Shown here in pieces: positions 8,078 to 17,377 of a DNA stretch of 64,000 bases; the stretch's first letter is position 1, and every line of letters begins with the position of its first letter. A program made the position numbers and the translations under genes. The notes beneath the pieces were generated by a model. It did not search any database, was not told the DNA's origin, and was given only the letters and a program-made list of their open reading frames with translations. Source of the DNA: Sedimentitalea sp039941015 (lineage in GTDB: Bacteria > Pseudomonadota > Alphaproteobacteria > Rhodobacterales > Rhodobacteraceae); NCBI RefSeq assembly GCF_039941015.1, contig NZ_JBDVFI010000080.1; one strand, written 5' to 3'.

Positions 8078-8496
8078 TAACGCCAGCCGACATGGCAACC
8101 ACCCACGCAGCCGCATTTACGCAGGCTCGTCCGTGGAGCGCCGAAGAATTCGCAAGCCTGTTGGATCAGCGCTTTTGTCACGCGGCAGGCAACGCCGAGT
8201 GCTTTGCCCTGTTTCGCGTGATCGCAGATGAGGCCGAGCTTTTGACCATCGCCACCCATCCTGATGGCCAAAGACAGGGCCGTGCACTGGCCTGCATGTC
8301 ACTCTGGCACGACACTGCACGCGCCCTTGGTGCAGCACAGGCATTTCTGGACGTTGCTGCCGACAACCATCCGGCCATCGCACTCTATATGGCCTGCGGA
8401 TATGTGCAGAGCGGAACCCGGACCGAATATTACCCGCGCCCGGATGCGGCCGCCTGTGATGCAATCCTGATGTCACGCAACCTCTCCCTATGTTAA
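8074..8496 (+). CDS. rimI: GNAT N-acetyltransferase, RimI-like (ribosomal protein S18-alanine acetyltransferase)
   Basis: Acetyl-CoA-dependent N-acetyltransferase. The 140-residue GNAT fold shows LLTIATHPDGQRQGRALACMSLWHDTARALGAAQAFLDVAADNHPAIALYMACGY: the acetyl-CoA loop (around Q-R-Q-G-R-A) and the NxxAxxLYxxxGF-type C-terminal motif. Placement immediately after tsaB supports RimI. The frame can begin at TTG 8074, overlapping the tsaB stop by four bases, or at ATG 8092; the latter would lose only six residues. Confidence 0.8.
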   Translation: MITPADMATTHAAAFTQARPWSAEEFASLLDQRFCHAAGNAECFALFRVIADEAELLTIATHPDGQRQGRALACMSLWHDTARALGAAQAFLDVAADNHPAIALYMACGYVQSGTRTEYYPRPDAAACDAILMSRNLSLC

Positions 8497-8530
8497 CCGC
8501 CCAAATCCTTTTGAGATATCAGGAAAACGG

Positions 8531-8559
8531 TTGACCCCGTGTCGCGCCTGCGGCCTAAT
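8531..8559 (+). promoter_or_regulatory. Sigma70-type promoter of the BMP/nucleoside ABC operon
   Basis: TTGACC (8531-8536) and CCTAAT (8554-8559) are separated by 17 bp, about 90 nt upstream of the lipoprotein-family gene start at 8647. Nothing resembling a purine riboswitch was seen in the predicted leader. Confidence 0.55.
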
Positions 8560-8646
8560 TCGTGTCACAACTCTACGACGCACGAACCCGGGCCGCAAAT
8601 CATGATCCTGACGGCCCCAAAACATAAAACAACCGGGAGATCCCAC

Positions 8647-9645
8647 ATGACCCTAATGAAATCCTTGATGGGTGCGGCTGCCAGCATGGCCCTGACCGCA
8701 GGCGCTGCGTTGGCAGACCCCGCGCTCATCTTTGATCTGGGCGGCAAGTTTGACAAATCCTTTAACGAAGCCGCCTTTGCCGGTGCCACAAAATGGGCCG
8801 AGGAAACCGGTGGTTCGTTCCTGGAAATCGAGCTCCAGTCTGAAGCCCAACGCGAACAGGCGCTGCGCCGCTTTGCCGAGGCCGGTGCCAACCCGGTGAT
8901 CACCATGGGCTTTGCCATGGCTGACCCGCTCAGCACCGTTGCGCCGGACTATCCCGATACCAAATTCGTCGTGATTGACGTGAGCTGGCTGGACGTGGCC
9001 AACCTGCGTCAGGTCGCCTTTGCCGAGCATGAAGGGTCGTATCTCGTTGGCATGATGGCGGCGCTGGCAAGTGAAACCGGCACCGTCGGGTTCGTCGGCG
9101 GCATGGACGTGCCGCTGATCCGGCATTTCGGCTGCGGGTATGCGCAGGGCGCCAAGGCGGTCAACCCGGACATCAATATCGTTGCAAACATGACCGGCAC
9201 TACACCAGCGGCTTGGAACGATCCGGTTAAGGGCAGCGAGTTGACCAAGGCGCAGATCAGCCAGGGCGCGGATGTGATCTATGCCGCAGCGGGCGGCACC
9301 GGTGTCGGTGTTCTGCAAACGGCTGCGGATGAAGGCATCCTGTCAATCGGTGTCGACAGCAACCAGAACCACCTGCATCCGGGCAAGGTTCTGACCTCGA
9401 TGCTCAAGCGGGTGGATGTTGCTGTTTACGATGCGATGAAAGCTGGAACTGATGTGGAAACCGGCGTGTTCACGCTCGGCCTGTCCGAAAACGGTGTGGG
9501 CTATGCGCTGGATGAGAACAACGCCGATCTGGTCACCGACGAGATGAAGGCAACGGTGGATGAAGCACGGCAAAAGATCATCGACGGCGAAATTGACGTG
9601 GTCAGCTATTACGAAAACGATACCTGCCCTGCCCTGAGCTTCTGA
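8647..9645 (+). CDS. BMP-family ABC transporter substrate-binding protein
   Basis: Periplasmic binding protein of the Bmp/PnrA (Med) family, which binds purine nucleosides. The ATG at 8647 gives 332 residues with a cleavable signal (MTLMKSLMGAAASMALTAGAALA); there is no lipobox cysteine, so it is probably soluble. ALIFDLGGKFDKSFNEAAF is the family N-terminal motif with the conserved Asp-Lys-Ser-Phe-Asn; the SIGVDSNQNHLHPGKVLTSMLKRVDVAVYDA region is the second-lobe signature. First gene of a four-gene importer. Confidence 0.92.
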   Translation: MTLMKSLMGAAASMALTAGAALADPALIFDLGGKFDKSFNEAAFAGATKWAEETGGSFLEIELQSEAQREQALRRFAEAGANPVITMGFAMADPLSTVAPDYPDTKFVVIDVSWLDVANLRQVAFAEHEGSYLVGMMAALASETGTVGFVGGMDVPLIRHFGCGYAQGAKAVNPDINIVANMTGTTPAAWNDPVKGSELTKAQISQGADVIYAAAGGTGVGVLQTAADEGILSIGVDSNQNHLHPGKVLTSMLKRVDVAVYDAMKAGTDVETGVFTLGLSENGVGYALDENNADLVTDEMKATVDEARQKIIDGEIDVVSYYENDTCPALSF

Positions 9646-9647
9646 GC

Positions 9648-11216
9648 ATGGCGGTGGATAAGAACTCGGGGCGGCAGGAAGCTGCCGCCCCCCCCCCGGC
9701 AATTGAGCTGCGCGGGATCTCCAAGGCGTTTGGGCCGGTTCAGGCCAACAAAGACATTTCCATCCGCGTCATGCCGGGCACGATCCACGGGATCATCGGC
9801 GAAAACGGCGCGGGCAAATCGACACTGATGAGCATTCTCTACGGCTTTTACAAAGCCGACAAAGGCGAGATTTTCATTTCAGGTACCAAGACACAGATAC
9901 CCGACAGTCAGGCTGCGATCGCCGCTGGCATCGGCATGGTTTTTCAACACTTCAAGCTGGTCCAGAACTTTACCGTTCTGGAAAACATCGTGCTGGGTGC
10001 CGAAGATGGCCGCCTGCTGATGCCCTCATTGAACAAGGCGCGCAAAGAGCTGATCGAGCTTGAGAAAGAATATGGGCTGAACGTCGATCCTGATGCCCGG
10101 GTCGAAGATATTGGCGTTGGCAAGCAACAGAGGGTCGAGATCCTCAAGGCACTGTATCGGCAGGCCGAGATCCTGATTCTTGATGAGCCGACCGGCGTGC
10201 TGACCCCCGCCGAGGCCGACCAGCTGTTCCGCATCCTTCACCGCCTGAAGGACGAGGGCAAGACTATCATCCTGATCACCCACAAGCTGCGCGAGATCAT
10301 GGAAGCGACCGATACGGTCAGCGTCATGCGGCGCGGCGAGATGACGGCCACGGTCAAGACGTCGGAAACCAGCCCCGAGCATCTGGCAGAGCTGATGGTC
10401 GGGCGCAAGGTTCTGCTGCAAGTAGACAAAGTGCCCGCCAAGCCCGGCGAACCGATCCTGGAAATCGAGAACCTGAAAGTGGTCGATGACAAGGGTGTGG
10501 AGCGGGTCAAAGGCATCGACCTGACCGTGCGCGCCGGCGAGATCCTCGGCATTGCCGGGGTCGCGGGCAACGGCCAGTCGGAACTGCTCGAGGTGTTGGG
10601 CGGCATGCGTACCGGGGCCGGCACAATTCGGGTCAATGGCGCGCCACTGGCCTTGTCAGGCCAAGGCTCTGATGGTCAGGCACGTCGCGACCAGCAGATC
10701 GCGCATGTGCCCGAAGACCGACAGCGCGAAGGGTTGATCATGGAATTCCACGCGTGGGAGAACGTCGCGTTTGGCTATCATCGCGATGACATCTATCGCC
10801 GTGGCATGTTGATGGACAACGCGACTCTGCGTGCCGATACCGAGGCCAAGATGGAACGGTTCGATGTGCGCCCGCCGGATCCATGGCTGGCCGCCAAGAA
10901 TTTCAGCGGCGGCAACCAGCAAAAAATCGTGGTGGCGCGCGAAATCGAACGCAACCCCGAGTTGCTGCTGGTCGGACAGCCCACACGGGGCGTGGATATC
11001 GGCGCGATCGAATTCATCCACAAACAGATCGTCGCGCTGCGCGATCAGGGCAAGGCAATCTTGCTGGTCTCGGTCGAACTGGAAGAGATATTCTCGCTGT
11101 CAGACCGCATCGCGGTGATGTTTGACGGGCATATCATGGGCGAGCGATTGCCGGACGAAACCGATGAAAAAGAGCTGGGCCTTTTGATGGCCGGTGTATC
11201 CGGGGAGGCCGCGTAA
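9648..11216 (+). CDS. Sugar/nucleoside-type ABC transporter ATP-binding protein with two ATPase domains
   Basis: Energises the importer from the cytosolic side. 522 residues contain two ABC modules: Walker A GENGAGKSTLMSILYG near residues 52-67 with LILDEPTGVL as Walker B, and a degenerate second module (GVAGNGQSELLEVLGG, NFSGGNQQKIVVARE), the pattern of RbsA/YufO proteins. The second copy keeps the LSGGxxQ-like signature while its P-loop lacks the usual GKS/T. A run of ten C at 9688-9697 encodes part of an Ala-Pro stretch near residue 15. It begins two bases after the binding-protein stop. Confidence 0.92.
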   Translation: MAVDKNSGRQEAAAPPPAIELRGISKAFGPVQANKDISIRVMPGTIHGIIGENGAGKSTLMSILYGFYKADKGEIFISGTKTQIPDSQAAIAAGIGMVFQHFKLVQNFTVLENIVLGAEDGRLLMPSLNKARKELIELEKEYGLNVDPDARVEDIGVGKQQRVEILKALYRQAEILILDEPTGVLTPAEADQLFRILHRLKDEGKTIILITHKLREIMEATDTVSVMRRGEMTATVKTSETSPEHLAELMVGRKVLLQVDKVPAKPGEPILEIENLKVVDDKGVERVKGIDLTVRAGEILGIAGVAGNGQSELLEVLGGMRTGAGTIRVNGAPLALSGQGSDGQARRDQQIAHVPEDRQREGLIMEFHAWENVAFGYHRDDIYRRGMLMDNATLRADTEAKMERFDVRPPDPWLAAKNFSGGNQQKIVVAREIERNPELLLVGQPTRGVDIGAIEFIHKQIVALRDQGKAILLVSVELEEIFSLSDRIAVMFDGHIMGERLPDETDEKELGLLMAGVSGEAA

Positions 11217-11217
11217 C

Positions 11218-12312
11218 ATGGACGTGATGCCGAAATGGGCCGATGTGGTTCTGATCCCGCTGATCTCGCTGTTCCTGGCGGCGATCCTTTCGGCCTTGGT
11301 CATCATCGGCATCGGTGAGGACCCCGTCGCCGCCGTCAGTCTGATGGTCAAGGGGGCGTTGGGTTCGACCTATGGCTGGGGCTATACGCTCTATTACGCC
11401 ACCAACTTCATGTTCACAGGACTGGCGGTGTCGGTCGCCTTTCACGCCAAGCTATTCAACATCGGCGGCGAAGGTCAGGCGATGCTGGGCGGGCTGGGCG
11501 TGGCGATTGCCTGCCTCTATATCCCGTGGCCACATTGGACGCTGGCATTGATCTTTGCGTCAGTCGCGGCCGCCCTTTTTGGTGCCGCCTGGGCCGCGAT
11601 CCCCGCATATCTGCAAGCGCGACGCGGCAGTCATATCGTGATCACCACGATCATGTTCAATTTCATCGCCGCCGCCGTGCTCAACTATGCGCTGGTCAAT
11701 GTGATGCGCCCAAAAGGCGCGATGGACCCGGCCACCGCACGTTTCCCTGAGGCGGTGCATCTGCCGTCGTTTCAGGACATGTTTTCGACCGCTGAGACGG
11801 CTCTCTTTCGCGGAGCGCCGGCCAATATCACCTTCTTCGTCGCGCTTGCCGCCTGCGTAGCTGTCTGGTTGCTGATCTGGCGGACGCGTCTGGGGTATGA
11901 AATCAGGGCCTATGGCTTTTCGGAAACCGGTGCGCTCTATGCCGGGATCTCGCCGTTTCGCATCACCATGATCGCGATGCTGATCTCGGGCGGGCTGGCT
12001 GGAATGATGGCAATCAACAACGTGATGGGCGAGGCCGAACGACTGGTTCTGAACGCGACAGAAGGTGCCGGATTCATCGGCATCGCCGTGGCGCTGATGG
12101 GCCGCAGCCACCCATTCGGCGTATTCCTTGCCGCCATTTTGTTCGGATTTCTCTATCAGGGCGGGGCGGAACTGGCCCTGTGGACATCCATCCCACGCGA
12201 ATTGATCGTGGTCATTCAGGCACTGGTCATCCTGTTCACCGGCGCGCTGGACAATATGGTACGAATGCCGGTTGAGCGTGTTTTCCTGCGGCTGCGCAAG
12301 AGGAACGGATGA
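11218..12312 (+). CDS. ABC transporter permease (nucleoside/BMP type), subunit 1
   Basis: Inner-membrane permease of the BPD_transp_2 family, 364 residues with about eight to ten hydrophobic segments. ATG 11218 gives MDVMPKWADVVLIPLISLFLAA. Family marks include HAKLFNIGGEGQAMLGGLGVA (the LxNIGxEGQ motif) and the RTRLGYEIRAYGFSETGALYAGIS EAA-like loop that docks on the ATPase. The stop overlaps the next permease as ATGA. Confidence 0.92.
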   Translation: MDVMPKWADVVLIPLISLFLAAILSALVIIGIGEDPVAAVSLMVKGALGSTYGWGYTLYYATNFMFTGLAVSVAFHAKLFNIGGEGQAMLGGLGVAIACLYIPWPHWTLALIFASVAAALFGAAWAAIPAYLQARRGSHIVITTIMFNFIAAAVLNYALVNVMRPKGAMDPATARFPEAVHLPSFQDMFSTAETALFRGAPANITFFVALAACVAVWLLIWRTRLGYEIRAYGFSETGALYAGISPFRITMIAMLISGGLAGMMAINNVMGEAERLVLNATEGAGFIGIAVALMGRSHPFGVFLAAILFGFLYQGGAELALWTSIPRELIVVIQALVILFTGALDNMVRMPVERVFLRLRKRNG

Positions 12313-13277
12313 TGGATTTTCTGACGATCATTCAGGTTCTCGACAGCACGGTCCGTCTCGGCACCCCGCTGCTATTGGCCTGCCTCGCCGGGCTGTTTTC
12401 CGAGCGAGCGGGCATTTTTGACATCGGCCTAGAAGGCAAAATGCTGGCCGCGGCGTTCTTTTCGGCCGCGATTGCGGCCGTATCCGGGTCGGTCTGGCTC
12501 GGGCTTTGTGCCGGTATCGCGGCCTCACTGGTGCTGGCGGCACTCCATGGCCTTGCGTCGATCACCTTTCGCGGCAACCAACTGATCTCTGGCGTTGCGA
12601 TCAATTTCCTTGCGGCAGGCATGACTGTCCTGATCGCGCAGGACTGGTTTGGCCAAGGCGGGCGAACCCCCTCGCTGATGGGCGGGGGCCGGTTCGAGCC
12701 GCTCACGCTGCCATTTGCGGATGTCGTTGCCAGCGTGCCGTTCCTCGGTCCGATGTATTCTGAACTGCTCTCAGGCCACTCGATCTTGGTCTACGTTGCC
12801 TTCCTCGCCGTGCCTGCGACTTGGTGGGTCCTCTATCGCACCCGGTTTGGTCTGCGCCTGCGGGCTGTTGGCGAAAACCCCGCCGCGGTGGACACGGCCG
12901 GTGTATCTGTCGTCGGCCTGCGCTACGCAGCCGTCGCGATCTGCGGCGTGCTGTGCGGCATTGCCGGTGCCTATCTTGCCACGGCTCTGCAAGCTGGGTT
13001 CGTCAAGGAAATGACTGCCGGGCGTGGGTTCATCGCCCTTGCAGCCCTGATCTTTGCCAAATGGCGGCCCTGGCACGCCATGTGGGCCTGCCTCTTGTTC
13101 GGGTTCCTGCAGGCTGTCGCGCTGCGCTATCAGAACATCGATCTTGGTGGCGTTGTGATACCGGTGCAGGTGATGGATGCCCTGCCCTACATTCTGACGG
13201 TGGTGATTCTTGCCGGTTTTGTCGGCAAGGCAATTCCGCCAAGAGCTGGTGGAGAACCCTACGTCAAGGAAAGATAG
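12309..13277 (+). CDS. ABC transporter permease (nucleoside/BMP type), subunit 2
   Basis: Partner permease of 322 residues in the same BPD_transp_2 family. It has the SERAGIFDIGLEGKMLAAAFFSA motif, the RTRFGLRLRAVGENPAAVDTAGVSV coupling loop, and eight or so transmembrane segments. Together with the preceding three genes it forms a complete importer, probably for purine or other nucleosides given the BMP binding protein; nothing in the window proves the substrate, though a purine nucleoside phosphorylase gene lies 11.5 kb away. Confidence 0.92.
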   Translation: MMDFLTIIQVLDSTVRLGTPLLLACLAGLFSERAGIFDIGLEGKMLAAAFFSAAIAAVSGSVWLGLCAGIAASLVLAALHGLASITFRGNQLISGVAINFLAAGMTVLIAQDWFGQGGRTPSLMGGGRFEPLTLPFADVVASVPFLGPMYSELLSGHSILVYVAFLAVPATWWVLYRTRFGLRLRAVGENPAAVDTAGVSVVGLRYAAVAICGVLCGIAGAYLATALQAGFVKEMTAGRGFIALAALIFAKWRPWHAMWACLLFGFLQAVALRYQNIDLGGVVIPVQVMDALPYILTVVILAGFVGKAIPPRAGGEPYVKER

Positions 13278-13373
13278 TCCGAAGACACCGAAAATGCTGC
13301 TCTCGGGGTTTATTAGCGCTGCGTAGCAGCATCCAAGGTTGCTTTTGACGGGCGGACAGAGCTAACAAATATC

Positions 13374-14297
13374 ATGCAGGTCTATCTCCCCATTGCCGAA
13401 GTCTCCGTAAACATTTTTCTCGTTCTGGGTTTGGGAGGTCTGGTCGGCATTCTGTCGGGCATGTTTGGCGTTGGCGGCGGTTTCATCCTGACCCCCCTGC
13501 TGTTCTTCATCGGCATCCCCCCGGCCGTCGCCGTTGCGACAGGGGCAAACCAGATCGTTGCCTCATCGATTTCAGGGGTACTGGCGCATTTTCGAAGGCG
13601 AACCGTCGACCTGAAAATGGGAACCGTTCTGCTGGTCGGCGGTCTGTTCGGGGCTGGACTGGGCATTGGGGTGTTCAACTATCTAAAGAGCATAGGGCAA
13701 GTCGATCTCTTGGTGAACCTTTGCTATGTGGTGTTTCTGGGGATCATCGGGGCGCTGATGTTCATCGAAAGCCTGAACGCCATTCGGAAAAGCCGCAAGG
13801 CGGGTGGCAAGACACCATTTGTGCGCCGCCAGCGCACCTGGGTGCATGCGCTTCCGTTCAAGATGAGGTTCCGCACCTCGGGGCTCTATATTTCGGTAAT
13901 ACCGCCGTTGGGTGTCGGACTGGTGGTGGGTATTCTCGCCGCTATCATGGGCGTCGGCGGCGGGTTTATCATGGTCCCGGCGATGATCTATATCCTCGGC
14001 ATGCCAACCAAGGTTGTGGTGGGAACGTCCCTGTTCCAGATCATTTTCGTGACCGCCTTTACCACCATGCTGCACGCAACCACGAACTTTACCGTGGACG
14101 TCGTGCTGGCGTTGCTCTTGCTGATCGGCGGGGTGATCGGGGCGCAACTTGGCACCCAGATCGGGCTTCGCATGAAGGCTGAACAATTGCGCATCCTGCT
14201 TGCAATCATGGTCTTGGCGGTGTGCGGCAAGCTGGCACTGGAACTTTTGCTGCAACCCAGAGAGCTTTATTCTCTGGCCGCTGTGGAGGGGTCCTGA
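13374..14297 (+). CDS. TauE/SafE-family sulfite exporter-like permease
   Basis: Integral membrane protein of 307 residues with two repeats of about four transmembrane segments. Each half carries the family motif: GLVGILSGMFGVGGGFILTPLL near the N-terminus and GILAAIMGVGGGFIMVPAMIYILG in the middle. Family members export sulfite, sulfoacetate or related organosulfonates. The following TIGR02186 gene starts two bases after its stop, and this pair is recurrent in Rhodobacterales, so they likely act together. Confidence 0.88.
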   Translation: MQVYLPIAEVSVNIFLVLGLGGLVGILSGMFGVGGGFILTPLLFFIGIPPAVAVATGANQIVASSISGVLAHFRRRTVDLKMGTVLLVGGLFGAGLGIGVFNYLKSIGQVDLLVNLCYVVFLGIIGALMFIESLNAIRKSRKAGGKTPFVRRQRTWVHALPFKMRFRTSGLYISVIPPLGVGLVVGILAAIMGVGGGFIMVPAMIYILGMPTKVVVGTSLFQIIFVTAFTTMLHATTNFTVDVVLALLLLIGGVIGAQLGTQIGLRMKAEQLRILLAIMVLAVCGKLALELLLQPRELYSLAAVEGS

Positions 14298-14299
14298 AC

Positions 14300-15058
14300 A
14301 TGCGCGTTCTGTGGCCGCTCCTTCTCCTACTCGTACCGTTCGCCAGCGCAGCCGAAGAGGTCGTCCTGGGCCTCAGCAAAGACAAGGTTGCCATCACGAC
14401 GAGCTTTGATGGATCCGAGATCCTGATATTCGGCGCCGTCAAACGCGAAACCCCGATACCAGAGGGATCGCCATTGGAGGTCGTCATCACAATCACCGGA
14501 CCTTCGGAACCGGTGATTGTGCGCCGCAAATCCAAACTATTTGCGATCTGGGTGAACACCGACGCGGTCGAAGTTGATCGCGCACCGAGTTTTTATGCTG
14601 TTGCCACAACGGCACCGCTCGCCGAGGTGCTGAGCGAAACCGAAGACCTGCGCCACAAGGTGACCATCGATCGGGCCATCCGGTCCGTCGGCGCCCCCGA
14701 CAACATCGAAAACGCCGCCTTGTTTACCGACGCCGTGATCCGCATTCGACGCGATGCCGATCTCTATCAGACACTCGAAAACGGCGTCGCGCTGGATCAG
14801 CAAACCCTGTTCCGGACCGCAATCGAAATGCCCTCCAATCTAACCGAAGGCAACTATGCCACGCGCATCTTTCTTACGCGTGACGGCAAGGTTGTCTCCA
14901 GCTATGAAACATCGATCGCGGTGCAAAAGGTCGGGTTGGAACGGTGGCTGTTCACGCTCTCACGCGAGCAACCTTTCTGGTACGGCATCCTGTCTCTGGC
15001 CATTGCCATCGCCGCCGGCTGGGGCGCGTCTGCCGCGTTCCGCCTACTCCGCAGTTAA
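14300..15058 (+). CDS. TIGR02186 family membrane-anchored protein
   Basis: Predicted periplasmic protein of 252 residues with a signal peptide (MRVLWPLLLLLVPFASA) and one C-terminal transmembrane helix (PFWYGILSLAIAIAAGWGASAAF), leaving a very short cytosolic tail. The AEEVVLGLSKDKVAITTSFDGSEILIFGAVKRE start is typical of TIGR02186, a family of unknown function encoded next to TauE/SafE permeases. The ATG at 14300 follows the upstream stop by two bases; a longer in-frame reading inside the permease gene is not needed. Confidence 0.85.
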   Translation: MRVLWPLLLLLVPFASAAEEVVLGLSKDKVAITTSFDGSEILIFGAVKRETPIPEGSPLEVVITITGPSEPVIVRRKSKLFAIWVNTDAVEVDRAPSFYAVATTAPLAEVLSETEDLRHKVTIDRAIRSVGAPDNIENAALFTDAVIRIRRDADLYQTLENGVALDQQTLFRTAIEMPSNLTEGNYATRIFLTRDGKVVSSYETSIAVQKVGLERWLFTLSREQPFWYGILSLAIAIAAGWGASAAFRLLRS

Positions 15059-15060
15059 GG

Positions 15061-15795
15061 CTAACCGCGCCCGATATGGGGCATCTTGGTCGCCATCACT
15101 GTCATGAACTGCACGTTTGCATTCAGCGGCAGCCCGGCCATATGTAGAACGGATGCCGCCGCGTCGCCCACATCCATGGTGTAATCGGGTTCAGCATCCG
15201 GAGTGGCGGAAAGCTTCTTCTGGTTCAATGCCTCGACCATCGGCGTCAGGGCGTTGCCGATATCAATCTGACCACAAGCAATGTCGAACGGACGCCCGTC
15301 CAATGACAGGCTGCGTGTCAGACCGGTGATCGCATGTTTTGTCGCTGAATAGGCAATCGAATTCGGGCGTGGCACATGGGCAGCAATAGAGCCGTTGTTG
15401 ATGATGCGTCCGCCCTGTGGCGTCTGTTGCCGCATCGCCGCAAAGGCCGCACGCGCGCACAGGAACATCCCGTTCAGATTCACACTGACCGAGCGATACC
15501 AATCCTCGATCGCGATCTCGTCGATGGTGCCACCCGGCGTAAAGACACCCGCATTGTTAAAGAGCACGTCCAGATGCCCTGCTTGGTTCAGAAATGATCG
15601 GAACGCCGCATCAACGGCATCGACGTCGGTGACATCCGCAACCAGTGGGACCGCGTGGGTGTGCTGCTCCGCGATTTCCTGGAGCGGAGCTGCGCGACGT
15701 GCCAGAACGCCGACCTGTCACCCCTGCTCCAGAAACAATTCGGCTGTCGCTCGCCCAATCCCGCTGCTGGCGCCGGTGACTAATATTGATTTCAT
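15061..15795 (-). pseudogene. Short-chain dehydrogenase/reductase gene with an in-frame TGA (disrupted)
   Basis: The full frame would give a 244-residue NAD(P)-dependent SDR. From ATG 15795 it reads the Rossmann motif TGASSGIGRAT, then LFLEQG, then TGA at 15718-15720 (codon 26), then QVGVLARR in the same frame. The rest is normal: the NNAG motif, the active-site Ser with YSATK (Tyr-x-x-x-Lys), and a plausible C-terminus. A TGG-to-TGA change (Trp, common at this spot) would explain it. Start and helicase stop overlap as ATGA. Translation from an internal GTG at 15567 would lack the cofactor-binding motif, so the product is probably inactive unless the stop is read through or is a sequence error. 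Confidence 0.8.
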
Positions 15796-17321
15796 TGTTC
15801 TTCCACCTCAAGCGTTAGCGGCGCGACAGGTGTGCCTCGCAAATCATCAACCCGCAGCGGATAAGTCGGTTTGGACAACCGATTTCTTACCACCCAGATC
15901 AACCGCTGCTGAGCGCGCGTAATCGCGACATAGGCCAAACGCTTCCAGAGTGGTTGACCTGCTTCGATGCGCCCCATCCGCGCGGCGACAAACAAATCCG
16001 GCGCGAACACCTGAACCGTGTCCCATTGCGACCCCTGCGCCTTGTGGATCGTGACCGCCGCACCGTGCAGGAACGCCGCCCCCATGCGTGCTGCGAAAGG
16101 AATGAATGGCTCTTCTTCGTCCGGCTTTTCAATCTTGACGATGGACGCTGCACTAACTTGCGGATCTTCAGCACCCATCACATGCAAACGCGAAAAGCCC
16201 GGCTTCTTGCCTAGCCCCAAATAAACGACCTGCGCTCCCTTGATCAGCCCGCGCGCCTCGAGATCCAGCCGCCGTTTGCGGTGCTTTGCCGGCAGCTCGA
16301 TGCCATCGCAGATCAAGGGTTCACCCTCCAAGAGTGCGTCTTCGGGTGCGCCATGGACAGACCGAAACGCATTGATCAGTCGGATTCGCGTCGCATTGCG
16401 CCAGACCAGAACCGGGCTGCGGGCCATCAGATCAACCTCGACGCGTTGCCCCCAAACCACCCGCTCGTCCCGGCGGGCCGTCTCCTCGATCATTGTCTCG
16501 AAATCCTGAAAGCTCAGTTGCGGATCCGCGAGGGCATGCGCGAGATCGAGAATTGGGTTGTCGGCATCCTGTCGATGAACCCGGTGGAGGGTCAATTTTC
16601 GCGTTTCGGGGAAAGCATCGAAAACCATGCTGCCGGATTGGTTCACCGGCGCAAGCTGCGCAGGATCACCAAACAGGACCAGCGTCGGAAATATGTCCTT
16701 GAGGTCTTCGAACTGCCGGTCATCCAGCATCGAGGATTCATCCACAAAGCCGATATCAAGCGAATCCTCGCGGCGTTTCCATCCCGTAATGAAATCCGAC
16801 CCGCGCAGCCCTGCCGCCGCCAGCGCACCGGGAATTGATTTGTTGCCCGCATAGAACGCGGCAGCCCGATCCAAGGCCTGATCGGTCAGCCCTTCGATTT
16901 CGGGGCGCTCTCCGTCGTTGGCCAACCACTCGGCAATGCGTTCGTACTCCGGGTCATAAACCGGCGAATATAGAATACGGTGAATCGTTGTCGCCGGAAC
17001 ACCGCGCAACCGCAAGACGCTGGCCGCCTTGTTGGTTGGAGCAAGTATCGCGAGGCTCCGCTTGCTCCTGCCGCGCCGGCTCTCATAGTCACCGGACACG
17101 ATATCAACACCCGCGCGCTCGAGTTCCTTGTAGAGCTCTGCGAGCAACAGCGTCTTGCCCGACCCCGCCTTGCCGACCAGCGCCATGACACCGGCGCCAT
17201 CATCGCGTGGCGGCATGGTGGTGCCATCGTCAATATCGACCCCAGCCCCGCGCAACATTTCTGCGACGCGATCGTGGGCCGTTGCCTGGTCATCGGAATA
17301 GGTGAGGTTCAGCGCTGTCAT
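15792..17321 (-). CDS. Superfamily 1 DNA helicase, RecD/Dda-like
   Basis: ATP-dependent 5'-3' type helicase of 509 residues. Motif I is GKAGSGKT at residues 50-57; then APTNKAASVL (Ia), DESSMLDD (II), GDPAQLAPV (III), the HRVHRQD region (IV), and TIHKAQGSQWDTVQVF with YVAITRAQQRLIWV (V/VI), matching AAA_30 plus UvrD_C_2 architecture as in phage T4 Dda. It is a free-standing protein without RecB/RecC. It lies 56 nt downstream of luxI on the same strand and overlaps the SDR gene, so it may be co-transcribed with the quorum-sensing genes. Confidence 0.88.
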   Translation of the reverse strand: MTALNLTYSDDQATAHDRVAEMLRGAGVDIDDGTTMPPRDDGAGVMALVGKAGSGKTLLLAELYKELERAGVDIVSGDYESRRGRSKRSLAILAPTNKAASVLRLRGVPATTIHRILYSPVYDPEYERIAEWLANDGERPEIEGLTDQALDRAAAFYAGNKSIPGALAAAGLRGSDFITGWKRREDSLDIGFVDESSMLDDRQFEDLKDIFPTLVLFGDPAQLAPVNQSGSMVFDAFPETRKLTLHRVHRQDADNPILDLAHALADPQLSFQDFETMIEETARRDERVVWGQRVEVDLMARSPVLVWRNATRIRLINAFRSVHGAPEDALLEGEPLICDGIELPAKHRKRRLDLEARGLIKGAQVVYLGLGKKPGFSRLHVMGAEDPQVSAASIVKIEKPDEEEPFIPFAARMGAAFLHGAAVTIHKAQGSQWDTVQVFAPDLFVAARMGRIEAGQPLWKRLAYVAITRAQQRLIWVVRNRLSKPTYPLRVDDLRGTPVAPLTLEVEEQ

Positions 17322-17377
17322 GAGCGCGACCCTACAGTCGCGAAACTCGCTTCACCAGATGGATCGTACCAAATCCG

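Noticed and set aside
8497..8646. Riboswitch in front of the BMP ABC operon
   Set aside because: No purine-riboswitch-like paired elements were found; a plain sigma70 promoter accounts for the region.
13294..13332. ATGCTGCT...AGCAGCAT inverted repeat after the ABC permease as terminator
   Set aside because: 8-bp stem with a 23-nt loop and no U tract; not convincing.
15718..15720. TGA in the SDR gene as selenocysteine
   Set aside because: No selenocysteine-type motif or downstream SECIS-like stem was visible, and the site is usually Trp or Arg in SDR proteins, not Cys.
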